This document shows positions 35,728-47,095 of a stretch of DNA of 64,000 nt, piece after piece. Numbering within the stretch: the stretch's first letter is position 1; every line of letters begins with the position of its first letter. The DNA comes from Mimachlamys varia. Lineage: Eukaryota > Mollusca > Bivalvia > Pectinida > Pectinidae. The DNA lies in NCBI GenBank assembly GCA_947623455.1, contig OX392532.1:51215058-51279057 (forward strand), read 5' to 3'. The notes below the pieces were generated by a model. That model had not been told where the DNA came from, did no database searches, and worked only from the letters and a program-made list of their open reading frames with translations. The translations under genes and the position numbers were made by a program.

Positions 35728-35877
35728 ATGGCAGACGGCAGGTTCGACGTTCTTACAAAAAATCCAAAAGATGCTATTCTCGACCGCGTGGAGTCTAACA
35801 ATATCAAACGGAAAACATCAACAGCTGTTAAAATGTTCAGGAAGTATTTAACATTGAATTTAATTAAATGTCGTTGA
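35728..35877 (+). pseudogene. Short Crypton/DUF3504-like N-terminal exon or remnant, 49 codons
   Basis: The frame reads MADGRFDVLTKNPKDAILDR followed by a stretch ending NIKRKTSTAVKMFRKYL. The segment KRKTSTAVKMFRKYL resembles SNTKWAVKMFQ of the gene at 44642 and the first helix of the Crypton-type tyrosine-recombinase domain (KCTD1/QRICH1/ZMYM family). A GT (GTATTT) right after the homologous region could be a splice donor, close to where the other gene splices. No second exon was found downstream; an inverted repeat follows at 35949. It may be the first exon of a gene whose remainder is lost, or a chance match. Confidence 0.35.
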
Positions 35878-35948
35878 AAAATTATTTTTTTTTGTAGTCT
35901 GAGTTCAAATAAAAAATGTAAATTTATAATAAAACTATTATTGCCTTC

Positions 35949-36049
35949 GGTCGATACATGGTTTTATCGACCTGGGAAACAAATATCAACGTCGGACTTC
36001 GTCCTCGGTCAATATTTTTTTCTCCGGTTGATAAAACCATGTATCGACC
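35949..36049. repeat. Inverted repeat with 24-bp arms
   Basis: GGTCGATACATGGTTTTATCGACC at the left is mirrored by GGTTGATAAAACCATGTATCGACC at the right (36026-36049), with one mismatch and a 53-base loop containing CAACGTCGGACTTCGTCC. Each arm is itself partly self-complementary. It may be a foldback element; no target duplication was identified. Confidence 0.75.
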
Positions 36050-39000
36050 TCTTCAAAAGGCTATAATTGTATATTGTTATTTTGTTTTATATTTTGGTAA
36101 AATATTAAATACATTCGCCCTTTAGATCACACCAATTTGAAAAAAGCATACCGCTCCTTAGATTTGTGTTAAAGTGGCCATGTAGTATTAGCACGTCTTT
36201 ATTATAATTTGGGATCTATCTTAATTCATTGATTTAAGAAATGTTTAGACTCATTTTCTGATGACTGATTTTTCTCCCAAAGGAAATTCATTTTTTTTTC
36301 TTAAAATCTGTCTTTGTAAAAATGACTTTTGTAATTTGAGTTGATAGACAGATACAACTGCATTTGATCTAGTCTCGGGACAGGTGACAGGTTGCAATAT
36401 ATATCATTTGGACATCTGATTGTTGATAAAAATCCATTCAAACATGCCTTTTGCTTTTTTTTTTTTAGCAAACATGTGTGAACATTACTGCTTTATATGA
36501 GCGCAGACCCAGAACTGACACAATATACATCCATTCTTTCTCAATTTGTAGAAATAGTTTGTCTCTCAATACATGTACACAGTATGCGAGAATATTTAAC
36601 ATAATTTAGTATGTTGTTTTAGTATATTTAACATAATTTAGTTTGGCGTTTTGCCTTGCATGGCATTTTGTTTCTTAATTATTTTGACATGCATTGATCG
36701 TTATATTTTTCAGATCTAATCCAGGAAATATTTGCTTCCATAACAGAAAGTCTACCATAGGCGAGACATACGCATACTCAAAATTAAATATAGGATAAAC
36801 AAAGATATTATTTATTTTCATTTTCTGGACTGGGGTTCAATTAAATTAAATGCGGCAGTCAAAATCAATGACCTGTGATCATAACCTCAAATAGCCTGAT
36901 GTATCTCATATAGGTCTATATGCAAACATGCAGTTTCATGTTATTGAAAGGGTAGCTGAAGTCAATTTTAATTATTGTTTCATGTTCTAGACAATTATCG
37001 TGTGACATCATATGCTCCTGTGCAAGTTTGAATCCTAATGTGAACAAGCTCTACACTAAAGTATATAGGCCTAATGAATTTGGTGGCAAATAACCAGTCG
37101 GTATCTGGGCTGGGGACTTCTGAATATTGCTGTCGTGATTTTTTCAAATATGTTAAGTTACTTTATCGATAATCCACATTTTATTTGGATCAACGAAGGT
37201 CAACATAACACATATTTCGATAATACAGAGCGTGTTTGTTATTACATTAGGGATATATGTATGTTGAAATACATTTTTGCGAGATGGTTACAATGTGTTA
37301 ATTAAAACTATATGATGGTTTTACGCAAATTTGACGCTTTGCCAATTAGTGCCCTCTTTTTATGCTTCAGAACGACAATAATTGAATATTTGGAAGAATG
37401 TACAACACTTTTCTTTAGTTTCTTGATATGCTGAAGAAGTGCATCAAGTTTATTTTCACGATAGAATACGACAATATGGTGCACTGACATTTTACCGACC
37501 AAGTGTTAATGTAGTCTTTTGTGCCGGTCACGTGACTACGTAAGCAAGTAAGAAATAATGTAAGGATCGGAATAGTGTCTTTGGACATCTGACAATGGAA
37601 TCCATTTATGAATACAAACCCAACAACCCGGGAAAACGTTGCATTTTATTAAAAAGATAGTGAGTTTAATGCAACATTAACCCACATGCGATATTTGAGT
37701 AAATGCTCTGTTACATCCATCGTGCCAAACACAATATCGAATGTCTACTGGATCTTGATTTATTACAAGTATGATCAGAAATTCTTATTGCAAGTGGTTA
37801 AGCCTTGATTTACATGAAATATTAAGCATTGAAGCCTTATTCATAAAAAGCAGCAGAGCTTTAACTTGATTGAGTCATCGAATCCTTTTTTCGTAAAGGC
37901 CGGGCAGATTTTGTCCTGTATATATTGCATTTTTGGTGGTTAATTTCCTGTTTGTGATGCACTTTCATGCCCCATGCGAGAAACATAAAGCGAACGACAT
38001 CGCTATAACAAAGAGTATCTGCATGTCTGGTTTGTTTGATAAGGTGCGAGTTTTGGACACAATGTAATGTGGCGGATTATTGATTTTTTTGGAAGACATA
38101 TATTGACGAAGATAGCAAGCCCCAAGTGTCAGTGACACGAAACAGTATACACACAGGCAAGATACTCGGAAAATTGAAATCGTCACGTTTATTGTATAGC
38201 TGAGTAGTAAGCTGTTCATGTTGGTCATAGTTTAATTAGTTTATTCACATATTGAGCAGATGACTCGAAAAGTAATTGCAGATATAAAACATGTTAATGT
38301 GAATGGCAGATGAGAAAACCTGAAACAAGTCACACAATTACGTTACGTCACACAATTATATTGCGTCACACTCGGCCTTCATCGGTTATTTCCGGAATGT
38401 TGAAAATAATCGGAATATCTTTCAGCTGATGTCTATTGTATTTATCTCTGTCGTTGTTTGAATAGCTGGGTATTTTTTCGGCTTTTCGACGTTTAAGTCT
38501 GAAAAAGGGTATGTCTTTCTGAACCAGTTCATGACTTGTACTCAGTAAATATCAGATATTTACTAAAGCTACGCTCTTTTAAAGCTTTGCATTTGTCATA
38601 TTATTATACTGAAGTTGTTAGGAAAAAAGAAATTTTGTGAGGACAAAAATGATAGTTGATAATAAAATTGCTGAAACAATCTAACTTTAGTTGCTTGTCT
38701 GAGTCTTTTTTGAGACTTAACATAACGACTTATCTGATTGATACATTAACGAATTTATCAATAGAGTTCTGTATTGTATTTGCAGTGACTGATACACATG
38801 TTGACTGTCAATGTATGTCGGTTATCTAAGTTATCTAAATTACGGTAATCTTAGATACCATGTGACGATCAGTTGATGGCTGGCGTGATCAATGTACGGC
38901 ATGCTATCTTTTATGTGTTTCTTACACAACTTGTCGGTTAGTTTGACTGACGTGTATCGTATCATTCTAATCTGTCTATGTCTATAACAGAGTACCCCCT

Positions 39001-39299
39001 CACGAAAACAAAAATACGTTACCGTAAATATCATATGGGAAGAGCTTCAGTTTTAAAACAATGTACCTTGATACTGAAGGCAGAATATCCGGAAGCTTAA
39101 AACAAAATGAAAATAAATAAAAACTCGTGAAGAACCTGTTTCCTGGTGTATATTAATTCTGTGTGGAAATCGAGCAAGGTTTACTTGGTAATATCACTTT
39201 TTTTTAGTTTTTCTTATTAAACAGATAAATGAACACAATAATATTTTTCACTGTGAATAACGATTTCTATTTTATCCTCTGATCGAGACCTATTTTTTA
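36050..39299. other. Intergenic DNA, no supported gene
   Basis: About 3.2 kb of AT-rich sequence. A minus-strand ORF of 87 codons at 37965-38228 has hydrophobic stretches but no recognisable family, and I do not call it. A direct repeat of AGTATATTTAACATAATTTAGT-type sequence occurs at about 36590-36645. Otherwise I see nothing. Confidence 0.5.
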
Positions 39300-40020
39300 C
39301 CTACTAATGATCCTCCGTACAGCATACACAGCCAATAATGACCAATCGTACAGCAGACACAGTCACTGATGATCCTCCGTACAGCTGATACAGTCACTGA
39401 TTGTCCTCCATACATTTAACATAGCCACTGATGATCCTCCGTACAGCTTACACCATCACTGATGATCCTCCATACAGCTGACACAGTCACTGTTGATCCT
39501 CCATACAGCTGACACAATTACTGATGATCCTCCGTACAGCTGACACAACTACTGATGATCCTCCGTACAGCTTACACAGTCACTGTTGATCCTCCGTACA
39601 GCTGACACAATTACTGATGATCCTCCGTACAGCTTACACAATCACTGATGATCCTGTATTCAACTGAAACAATCACTGATGATGCTCCATACAGCATACA
39701 CAGCTACTGATGATCCTCCGTACAGCATACACAGTCACTGATGATCCTCCATACAACTGACACAGTCACTGATGATCCTCCATACAACTTAAACAATCAC
39801 TGATGATCCTCCATACAACTGACACAGTAACTGATGATCCTCCATACAGCTGACACAGTCACTGATGATCCTCCGTACAGCTGACACAGCTACTGATGAT
39901 CCTCCATACAGCATACACAGTCACTGATGATCCTCCATACAGCATACACAGTCACTGATGATCCTCCATATAACTGACACAATCATTCATGATCCGCTGT
40001 ACAGCTTACACGGCCAATAA
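39300..40020 (+). repeat. 31-bp tandem repeat (CTGATGATCCTCC family), about 23 copies
   Basis: Units read CACTGATGATCCTCCRTACA followed by GCTGACACAGT, with variants GCTTACACA, GCATACACA and AACTGACACA. It is unrelated in sequence to the 31-bp array at 1-425 and 56905-57753 but has the same period, close to three helical turns. Edges are degenerate (39300-39330 and 39990-40020). Confidence 0.93.
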
Positions 40021-40375
40021 TCGTACGTCACAACGGCTCAACAATGACGTGACGTCAAGCAGTTCAATAACTCCGATGCCCGTGAAGCCGACAATAATAT
40101 TTTGCATGATGTATTTACCACACATAAAATATTTTTTCTGTACAAACATTGTTTGCAAATATGATGTAAGCTAAATCTGACTGACGGATTCATTTTCATC
40201 TAGAAGGCTCAAGAGGAAAAGAAAGGTAGTCAATCCGAACATATGTTCATGGTTTCTGAGCTTATTCTTGCTTTTGGAATGGGAGGAACTCTACGTTGTC
40301 ATACCTAAACCTGTAGAATAAACCCGATGACTAGGTCTCCTACTTAATGAAGTACGTAATGCAGGTTGATGAAGA
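40021..40375. other. Intergenic DNA, nothing recognised
   Basis: Short unique stretch between the 31-bp tandem repeat and the next element copies; it contains CAACAATGACGTGACGTCAAGC, a CRE-like palindrome (GTGACGTCA), without a linked gene. Confidence 0.45.
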
Positions 40376-40870
40376 CTATTGCCATCCTGATTTCATCGAG
40401 AAATATTCTATATCTTTGTGTGATATAAAGATGGACGGAACACCTGGTCTTATGCTCTTGTACTTTTACGAGGGTCTCCATGTTTTTTAGTTTGCTAATT
40501 AGTGTGATATTTGTTGTGATCGACAATGATAAATGGTCTTATGCTCTTGTACTTTTACGAGGGTCTCCATGTTTTTTAGTTTGCTAATTAGTGTGCATAT
40601 TTGTTGTGATCGACAATGATAACTCGGTTCCCATTTTGAGGATTGATGCTTACTTGGATGTGACGTAGATTTATATGGAGGGTGTCATCGATGAAGCAGA
40701 AGACGCTTACTCTTGCGGAACACCTGGTCTTATGCTCTTGTACTTTTACGAGGGTCTTCATGTTAACCTTTCCTTTCTTCCTATTTTGCCTCTAGTTAAA
40801 TCTAGTTGAGGTAGTATATTATTTTGTTGACACTTTGGTATTCTCTGAATTTTTAACCACATTTTGTAAA
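40376..40870 (+). mobile_element. Two joined copies of the minisatellite-bearing element, with internal duplication
   Basis: A first copy has a head cut at AAAGATGGA joined directly to CGGAACACCTGGTCTTATGC and tail TTTTACGAGGGTCTCCATG. A block of about 90 bp (TGGTCTTATGCTCTTGTACT through GATCGACAATGATAA) is duplicated at 40445 and 40533. A fuller head follows (AACTCGGTTCCCATTTTGAGG, GTGTCATCGATGAAGCAGAAG), one monomer at 40717 and a complete tail to about 40860 (TTTTGTTGACACTTTGGTATTCTC). Head and tail are thus fused and re-duplicated, showing how the element rearranges. Confidence 0.78.
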
Positions 40871-41099
40871 ACTCCTCGGTTGGAATTTTCCTATCTTACA
40901 CCTCTGGGCATAAACGAGTCTTATCATCTTAGTTATTTTGAAGGATGCAGTGCAGGCAGTCAGTTGTTGATCTGCTGTTTTCTTTTTGTTTTTATGATGC
41001 AGATATCATAGGACAATCCTTTCCGTACATAAACATTTTGACTTCATCAACTGTGATATGTAATCCACGGAATTAATTTCGATATATATGTGACACAAG
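40871..41099. other. Intergenic DNA, nothing recognised
   Basis: AT-rich sequence linking the fused minisatellite-element copies to the dispersed-repeat dimer; no gene or repeat structure seen. Confidence 0.45.
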
Positions 41100-41400
41100 T
41101 GTGTTTTAATCTTTTTTTCTCGCAAGTAGGATCTGAATGTTAAGGATCCGTCCGAAAATGGACTATGCACAACTGAAACACCAAGGAAAACCTCCATATG
41201 AAATTTGAGAATAATCCATCCAGGACTTCTGAAGAAACAACGGTAACAAACTATTTCCAACAATTCGAAGATGGCCACCTGCTGGCCATATTGTTTATCG
41301 GATCTGTCCGAAAATAGACTATGCACAACAAGGCACCAAGGGGAAGCTACATATGAAATTTGAGAATGATCCATACTGTACTTCTTAAAATGACGTAACA
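41100..41400. repeat. Dispersed repeat, two diverged units of about 150 bp
   Basis: Two units share GGATCYGTCCGAAAATRGAC, TATGCACAAC, CACCAAGG, CATATGAAATTTGAGAATRATCCAT and ACTTCT. The intervening part contains GAAGATGGCCACCTGCTGGCCATATTGTTT, itself an inverted repeat (TGGCCA...TGGCCA). A minus-strand ORF of 136 codons lies over the dimer; its two halves repeat each other (VVHSLFSD / VVHSPFSD), so it is a by-product of the repeat. Confidence 0.7.
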
Positions 41401-42584
41401 TACCTACGTGCTGCATCTTATAAATTTAGTAATAGATATGTTTTGGCGAAAAAGTTAATTAAACTGCATCATACAGCTGTTTCGTCTTCCTATGACTCTT
41501 CAGCGATGCAAGAGGCCAAAAAGTGGGAATCCAAAATTTCTAAACTATTGTAGAAGCAGAAGGGTCAGGTGGGTAGAACCCCTTTGATTTATGAACTTAG
41601 ATGTAACATTTAACTAGTTCTGTATAATTTCAAATCGTGTACTACGAAAATGTGTACATTATGTACCGTGCCACTACTCAAATTGAGTCTCTCTAACAGT
41701 GAATTATGACGTATCTTATGGGTGAAAGTATGATGATGAGATTGGTGAAATGTTAGCAACTGGATAAGTAGGTTTTGGGAGTTTTATTATAATAAGTCAT
41801 CGCACACAACAAACATTTATGATAAAGCCAAACCGTGAACATGTAGAATATGTAGCAGGTACTGAACGCATGGCGATACTCATTAATATAGACGTATATT
41901 ATATATTTATATTTTCACTTCGCCCCGCCTCAATGAAACTAGTAGACTCTGACCACTTCATTTCCTAATTAGAGTGGGGCACGCGCTTTTCCGCTCCTGA
42001 CCAAATGTCGTGTGCGATGACTAACTTTAACTACATAAAATGACTGACTTAGTGTAAACATAGGAAGACAATGAAATAGGGAAGAAAGTATAGAAATATA
42101 TAATGCATAGTCAAGTCAAAATCCCGCCCTCTATATTCTGATCAATACTTACGACATTTGGCCTATATATGCTTCTGTTTTACAGCATACATATAACATC
42201 TATCCACTTTACATATGGACTTGATAATTGATACCTAGGTATCCATATATCCCATATAGGTAATATCAGTAGTATATACAATTAGTACAAACCAGAGTGT
42301 AAAGAAACATGTACATATATCTTATATCAATCTGTCTCCTGATGTAGAAATAAAGCTATGGACCAATATTGACAAATGATACACATATCAGATATGTATG
42401 TACAGGTAAGATAGAGAACAGAGGATTACTTGGTGGCATCGAGACGGGCGTCGAAAACTGTGAAACAAACAGTGATTGTTAACAAAACGAATAGAAAATA
42501 CAAACAATACTTGAAGTGGATATTGGGACTGGGGCTGTGACGGGGGACGTTTATCGTTTTTTTTTTACTTTAAGTAGCTTATTT
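41401..42584. other. Intergenic DNA, no supported gene
   Basis: AT-rich unique-looking sequence. No ORF of size and no clear repeat structure. Confidence 0.5.
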
Positions 42585-42905
42585 TTTGTTGTGTTTAGTG
42601 TTCAGTTTTTAATATATAACGGTTAGTTGAATCACTGATTTATAGAAATTTTGTCGTTAGTGTTCACTTTTTAATATATAACGGTTAGCTGAATCAATGA
42701 TTTATAGAAGTTTTTTCGTAAGTGTTCAAATTTTCAATCTATGACGGTTAGTTGAATCACTGATTCATAGGAGTTTTGTCGTAAGTGTTCAGTTTTTCAA
42801 TCTATAACGGTTAGTTGAATCACTGATTTATAGAAGTTTTGTCGTAAGTGTTCAGTTTTTCAATCTATAACGGTTAGCTGAATCACAGATTTATAGAAGT
42901 TTTTT
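42585..42905 (+). repeat. Tandem repeat of about 62 bp, 5 units
   Basis: Units read GTGTTCAGTTTTTCAATCTA, TAACGGTTAGTTGAATCACTGATT, TATAGAAGTTTTGTCGTAA. The five units differ by a few substitutions (AATATATAACGG in the first two, AATCTATAACGG in the later ones). No coding potential. Confidence 0.9.
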
Positions 42906-42929
42906 AATGGTTTGTTCGTGTTCAAATTA

Positions 42930-43134
42930 GGGGATAGTACGTTGTTTTGAGTGGCTATACTGGCGATTAGAACATGAAATTTGGTTTGAACTCGAGACCG
43001 ATAGGTCGAGAGATTAAACCATGGCGATTAGAACATGAAATTTGGTTTGAACTCGAGACCGATAGGTCGAGAGATTAAACCAAATTTCATGTTCTTATCG
43101 CCAGTATAGACACGAAAAATAACGTACTATCCCC
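42930..43134. mobile_element. 205-bp inverted-repeat element with internal duplication
   Basis: The left arm GGGGATAGTACGTTGTTTTG, CTATACTGGCGATTAGAACATGAAATTTGGTTT is mirrored at the right by AAACCAAATTTCATGTTCTTATCGCCAGTATAG and AAAATAACGTACTATCCCC. A block of about 59 bp (GGCGATTAGAACATGAAATT through GAGAGATTAAACCAT) is present twice in direct orientation (from about 42964 and 43023), so the element holds one extra copy of its left half. The centre GAACTCGAGACCGATAGGTC has its own dyad (CTCGAGACCGATAGGTCGAG). No convincing target-site duplication. Confidence 0.8.
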
Positions 43135-44144
43135 ATTCTAACACTCATTGACAAATTTAATACGCTAATTTGTTTAGATACATTGTATTTCCTTGCTACA
43201 AGTACCGTAGTAAAGTACTATGTGACCTGGCGGGTGACGTGACTTTCTATAGCCAACTGACCAATCAGAAGGAAGATTTCAAATGTCGGTCATTTAGCCA
43301 CGCCCATACATGTACTGGCGAGCGCTTGGTTTGGATGTTGACGAGGCGGAATATTTGGATTTAGATTCTTCGTGAACGTATGTAACGGCATACTTGGATT
43401 AACACTATTTAACATTGACAAAATGTCTACAATTCCATGTCAGTATGCATGCCAATATGTTCGTATCGACACAACCTTGTGTTAAGATCTGTCAAAATTT
43501 GTGCAAATGTATATGCACGACACAGTCACAGTGAAATGTTTGTTTTGATTCCTGATAGAGATGCCTACACATGGATGGAATTAACGTTTCATGAATAAAT
43601 GGAGGTAAGAACATAAAATGTTTACGTTTTATTCTTAATATGTTCAGCAAATACATTCAACCGGTCCTCTCTGCTCTGATGCTAACTTGGCATACGCCTA
43701 TCATGCAGTGGAATGTTCATCGATAGACGATCGCCATCACAAAGCCGTTTTATTTTGGGTACAAACAGGGCGTGGCTTAAGCTGGATGTGTTGAACTTGA
43801 TACGATTGATCATGATTCTATCGCACATTAGAACATGGTCCATATCCAATAAAAACGTGTATTACAAACGTATCGTGTTAGAATGTACATGTTTTAGGTA
43901 TAAATCCTGGCGGACATATAAATGTTTATTCGTGCATAGCAAATGCTTTGTAACGACTCGTCTAATAGCAGCGGGAGAGTACTTTGTCAAGTTGTAATTA
44001 ACAAGCAAACAAATTTAGTCCATCCGATTCAACCACTTAAACGAACAACTACCTCTGACTGATAACCTTTGCACACCAAACCACGTTAAGGTCAATGAAA
44101 ACACCTGATCAAAAACACTCTCCAGAAAATTATACTCAAGCGAA
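43135..44144. other. Intergenic DNA with promoter-like motifs near 43230-43330
   Basis: GGTGACGTGACTTTC, GACCAATCAGAAG (CCAAT box) and GCCACGCCCATAC (GC-box-like) occur within about 90 bp. No clear coding exon follows; the ORF at 43713-43997 has no recognisable family. Treated as non-coding. Confidence 0.4.
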
Positions 44145-44290
44145 TGTCTTCACGAGCCTTAAGCAGCAACACTACTGGCAATATTGAAGCAGACACATGT
44201 TCGTGACAGAGGATATTGGTATCATTGCTACCGTGAACGTCGTTTAAGTTAAACGATTTTATACTATTACATATAATATAAAAATACACG
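44145..44290. mobile_element. Relic related to the tRNA-linked SINE body
   Basis: CTTCACGAGCCTTAAG, GCAGACACATGTTCGTGACA and TATTACATATAATATAAA parallel the sequence left of the tRNA-like modules at 2180-2330 and 59505-59640. No tRNA-like head follows here, so it is a truncated or older copy. Confidence 0.45.
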
Positions 44291-44641
44291 CGGGTATGTA
44301 TTAATATTTACATTTGACATGACAGTGTCCCATTACAATAATGTTAATCTTGACTGTATCTATGTGTGTAAAGATGCAGTTCAGACTTGGCGTAGTGATA
44401 CATTGTACCATTAATTACATTGTACACAAAATGTAAACAAACAATATGGCCGCCGTAGTCCTGGAGACTTCACCTCTGGTATAAGAGAGGTTGACAACCG
44501 GTTGATTCATCAATTTAAAATTACAAAAACAATTTTTTAAATATTTATGAAATCTTGAGTATCTATGTAAAATTTTTAATAAAAATGACTACTTAAAAAA
44601 TTAATCATACATTTTCTATCTGGAATCTGTCGTCTGCTAAA
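44291..44641 (+). promoter_or_regulatory. Upstream region of the Crypton-type gene
   Basis: It includes ACAATATGGCCGCCGTAGTCC at about 44440 and GGTATAAGAGAGGTTGACA at about 44478, where TATAAG could serve as a TATA-like element. These lie 160-200 bp before the ATG. Assignment rests only on motif and position. Confidence 0.25.
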
Positions 44642-46010
44642 ATGGACATGTCTTCCAGTGACTCTGAGCTTGAGAAGGAAAATTTGCTGCCTGTGGGTAA
44701 TTTTCAGATAGATTTACCAGCGGAACTGTTATCTGATTGTTTTAATGACCTCACTGCTAGCGATGAAGAACTTTTGCTAAAGATGGATTCAGAAGAGATA
44801 GAAACATATGCGGAAGCAACAGCAAGTTCAGTAGCCAATCTTCTGAATGACATGCCCGACCTCACTCAGGCAGCAATTGAGGAATTACCAAATGTAGAAA
44901 CACCAGTAGTTCCATCACACAAAGATGTAAAGAGAGAGAACCCAGGCCGACAATTTACTGAACCACCACCAACAAAACGGTTTAAGTCAACTACCGAGGA
45001 AGAGGTTGAACAATTTTTCCAGTCTAGACAGGCACCTTCAACAAAGAGCAACACAAAATGGGCAGTTAAGATGTTCCAAGGTACGAAGATTATAAAGTTG
45101 TCATGATTTGTTGATTAATTCGCACCGTGTAAACAAACAACAAAGTTGTACATTGTATACATGTACTGTTGTAACTGAAACGAATGAATTGATGTTTTTA
45201 TAATCACAATCAATCACATGCCGTTCCAATTTTACACGAAGGATATATTTGATCAGTTGACAACTTGCTGCAATGATATTTAACAGAATATGAAAAGAAA
45301 GTTACATACATACAGTAGATCTAATTTGTGTAACTAATCTTCCTGAGAAGTATCTAGATATATTTTTCCCTACTAAATTACAGAGTGGAACGTTGAAGTT
45401 AACGGTAATGAGATGGATATGACAACTGTAACACCGGAACAACTGGCAACTTCATTATCAAAATTCTACGTGGAAACCAGACCAAAAGTTACCACCAACA
45501 TCTCTACAGACTTGGTTTATCATCGGAACAGTCTAAAAAGTATCCGTTCTGGTATCAACAGATTACTCGCCGATTTGCACGATTTGCAAGATATCACGAG
45601 AGACAGGGAATTTAAAACCGCAAACGGTGTACTAGACGGATTACTGAAACAGAGAACACGCAGTGGTCAATCTAAACCAACTAAACATAAGGAGATAATT
45701 GAAAAAGATGATCTAAATAAGATAAGCTCTTACCTGTCAGCTGCCCCCACGTGTCCCATAGTCCTTCGTCACCACGTTTGGTACAACCTCACTATCCATT
45801 TTGTAACGAGAGGGATGGAATTCCATCACCAGTACAAATTCTTTCTCGTTTGAAAACGATGAAAGTGGCGAGTATGTCACGTTAAACGTAGAAACACAAC
45901 AAAAGAACCACCAGGGTGGCTTAAACACCGCTACCGCCCCCTGTGCTAAACGTATGTATGCAACAGGCACACCAAGTTGTCCGGTAAATATATTGAAACT
46001 TATGTTGAAA
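44642..46010 (+). pseudogene. Crypton-type tyrosine recombinase relative (DUF3504/KCTD1-ZMYM-QRICH1-like), two exons, frameshifted and 3' truncated
   Basis: Exon 1 (44642-45080) encodes an acidic N-terminus, a basic TKRFKS patch, then SNTKWAVKMFQ. A GT donor follows at 45081; the CAG acceptor at 45381-45383 opens exon 2 in phase (the split codon gives Glu, then WNVEVNGNEMDM). Exon 2 has the helical core-binding region (TPEQLATSLSKFYVETRPK, LRHHVWYNLTIHFVTRG); the Arg of TRG fits the first catalytic Arg. After FHHQ, near 45830, the frame shifts: the family-typical FENDESGEYVTLN, NHQGGL and RMYATGTPSCPVNIL lie in another frame. Coding ends abruptly at LMLKQ, where a dispersed repeat begins, so the distal catalytic His, Arg and Tyr region is missing. 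In animals such genes are Crypton transposases or domesticated descendants; this one is most likely dead, unless spliced to unseen exons or a sequencing error explains the shift. Confidence 0.75.
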
Positions 46011-47095
46011 CAAGAGGCCCAATGGGCCTGCATCGCTCACCTGGTATCAATCTCTGACTTATATTATAGTGTAACCCTAAAGTCCCCTAAAATCTTTTAC
46101 TGTAAGACATTTAGAAGAACATATTAAGATTTAAACATATTTTACCCCTGTGACCTTATAAGACAACATCATTTCATTTTCAAATTTTGTTTGGCTTCAT
46201 CCCAGGACGCTACCAGCAAAATATCATGTCTCTAGGCATTTCGGTTTATCAGAAGAAGTCGCTCAAAGCTTTTAACCACTGATTTGACCACTGTGACCTT
46301 TAATATGGGTCAAGCTCATTTTCCTTCCCAAAGTTTGTCATGCTTCATACAAGGAACCTTTCAGCCAAATATCATGCTTCTGGGGCTTTTGGTATTTCAG
46401 AAGAAGTCGTTTAAAGATTTTAACAGATTTGACCCCTGTGACCTTGAATATAGGTCAAGGTCATTTCTTTTCGCAAACTTTGTCGGGCCTCGTCCAAGGA
46501 ACCTTTTAGCCAAATATCATGCTTCTAGGGCTTTTGGTATTTCAGAAGAAGTCGTTTAAAGGTTGTAACAGATTTGACCCCTGTGACCTTGAATATAGGT
46601 CAAGGTAATTTCTTTTCACAAACTTTGTCGGGCTTCATACAAGGAACCTTTCAGCCAAATATCATGCTTCCAGGGCTTTTGGTATTTCAGAAGAAGTCCT
46701 TTGAAGGGTTTTAAAAGATTTGACCCCTGTGACCTTGAATATAGGTCAAGGTCATTTCTTTTCGCAAACTTTGTTGGACTCTATCCAAGGAACCTTTCAG
46801 CAAAATACCATGTTTCTAGGGCTTTTTGTTTTTCAGAAGAAGTCGTTTAAAGGTTAAAATAAATTTAACTTCACTGTGACCTTGAATATTTGTCAAGGTC
46901 GTTTCTTTTCGCAAACTTTATTTGGCTTCATCCAAGGAATCTACCGGTCAAAAATGAAGTCTCTATGCCTGACGGTATTTTAGAAGAAGTTGTTTGAAAT
47001 TTTCGACATTTTTGACCCCTGTGACCTTGAAATTAGGTCAAAGTGATTTTTTTTCGCAAACTTTGTTCAGCTCCTTCCAAGCTAATTCCTGTTTT
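46011..47095. repeat. Bivalve-type dispersed repeat with about seven 145-bp units
   Basis: It opens CAAGAGGCCCAATGGGCCTG, CATCGCTCACCTGG, then units of about 145 bp marked by GACCCCTGTGACCTTGAATA at about 46143, 46283, 46430, 46575, 46721, 46869 and 47015. Each unit continues with TAGGTCAAGGTCATTTCTTT, CGCAAACTTTGTCGG, CAAGGAACCTTTCAGCCAAA, TATCATGCTTCTAGGGCTTTTGGTATTTCAGAAGAAGTCG. I recall this type from many bivalve genomic sequences but cannot name the superfamily. The ORF at 46284-46559 is a by-product. It cuts off the Crypton-type gene. Confidence 0.8.

Noticed and set aside
37965..38228. 87-codon minus-strand ORF with hydrophobic stretches
   Set aside because: No recognisable family, no conserved partner and composition as expected from AT-rich DNA.
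41006..41416. 136-codon minus-strand ORF
   Set aside because: It lies over two units of a dispersed repeat and its halves repeat each other; no family motif.
46284..46559. 91-codon plus-strand ORF
   Set aside because: It lies wholly within the 145-bp repeat units and repeats itself.
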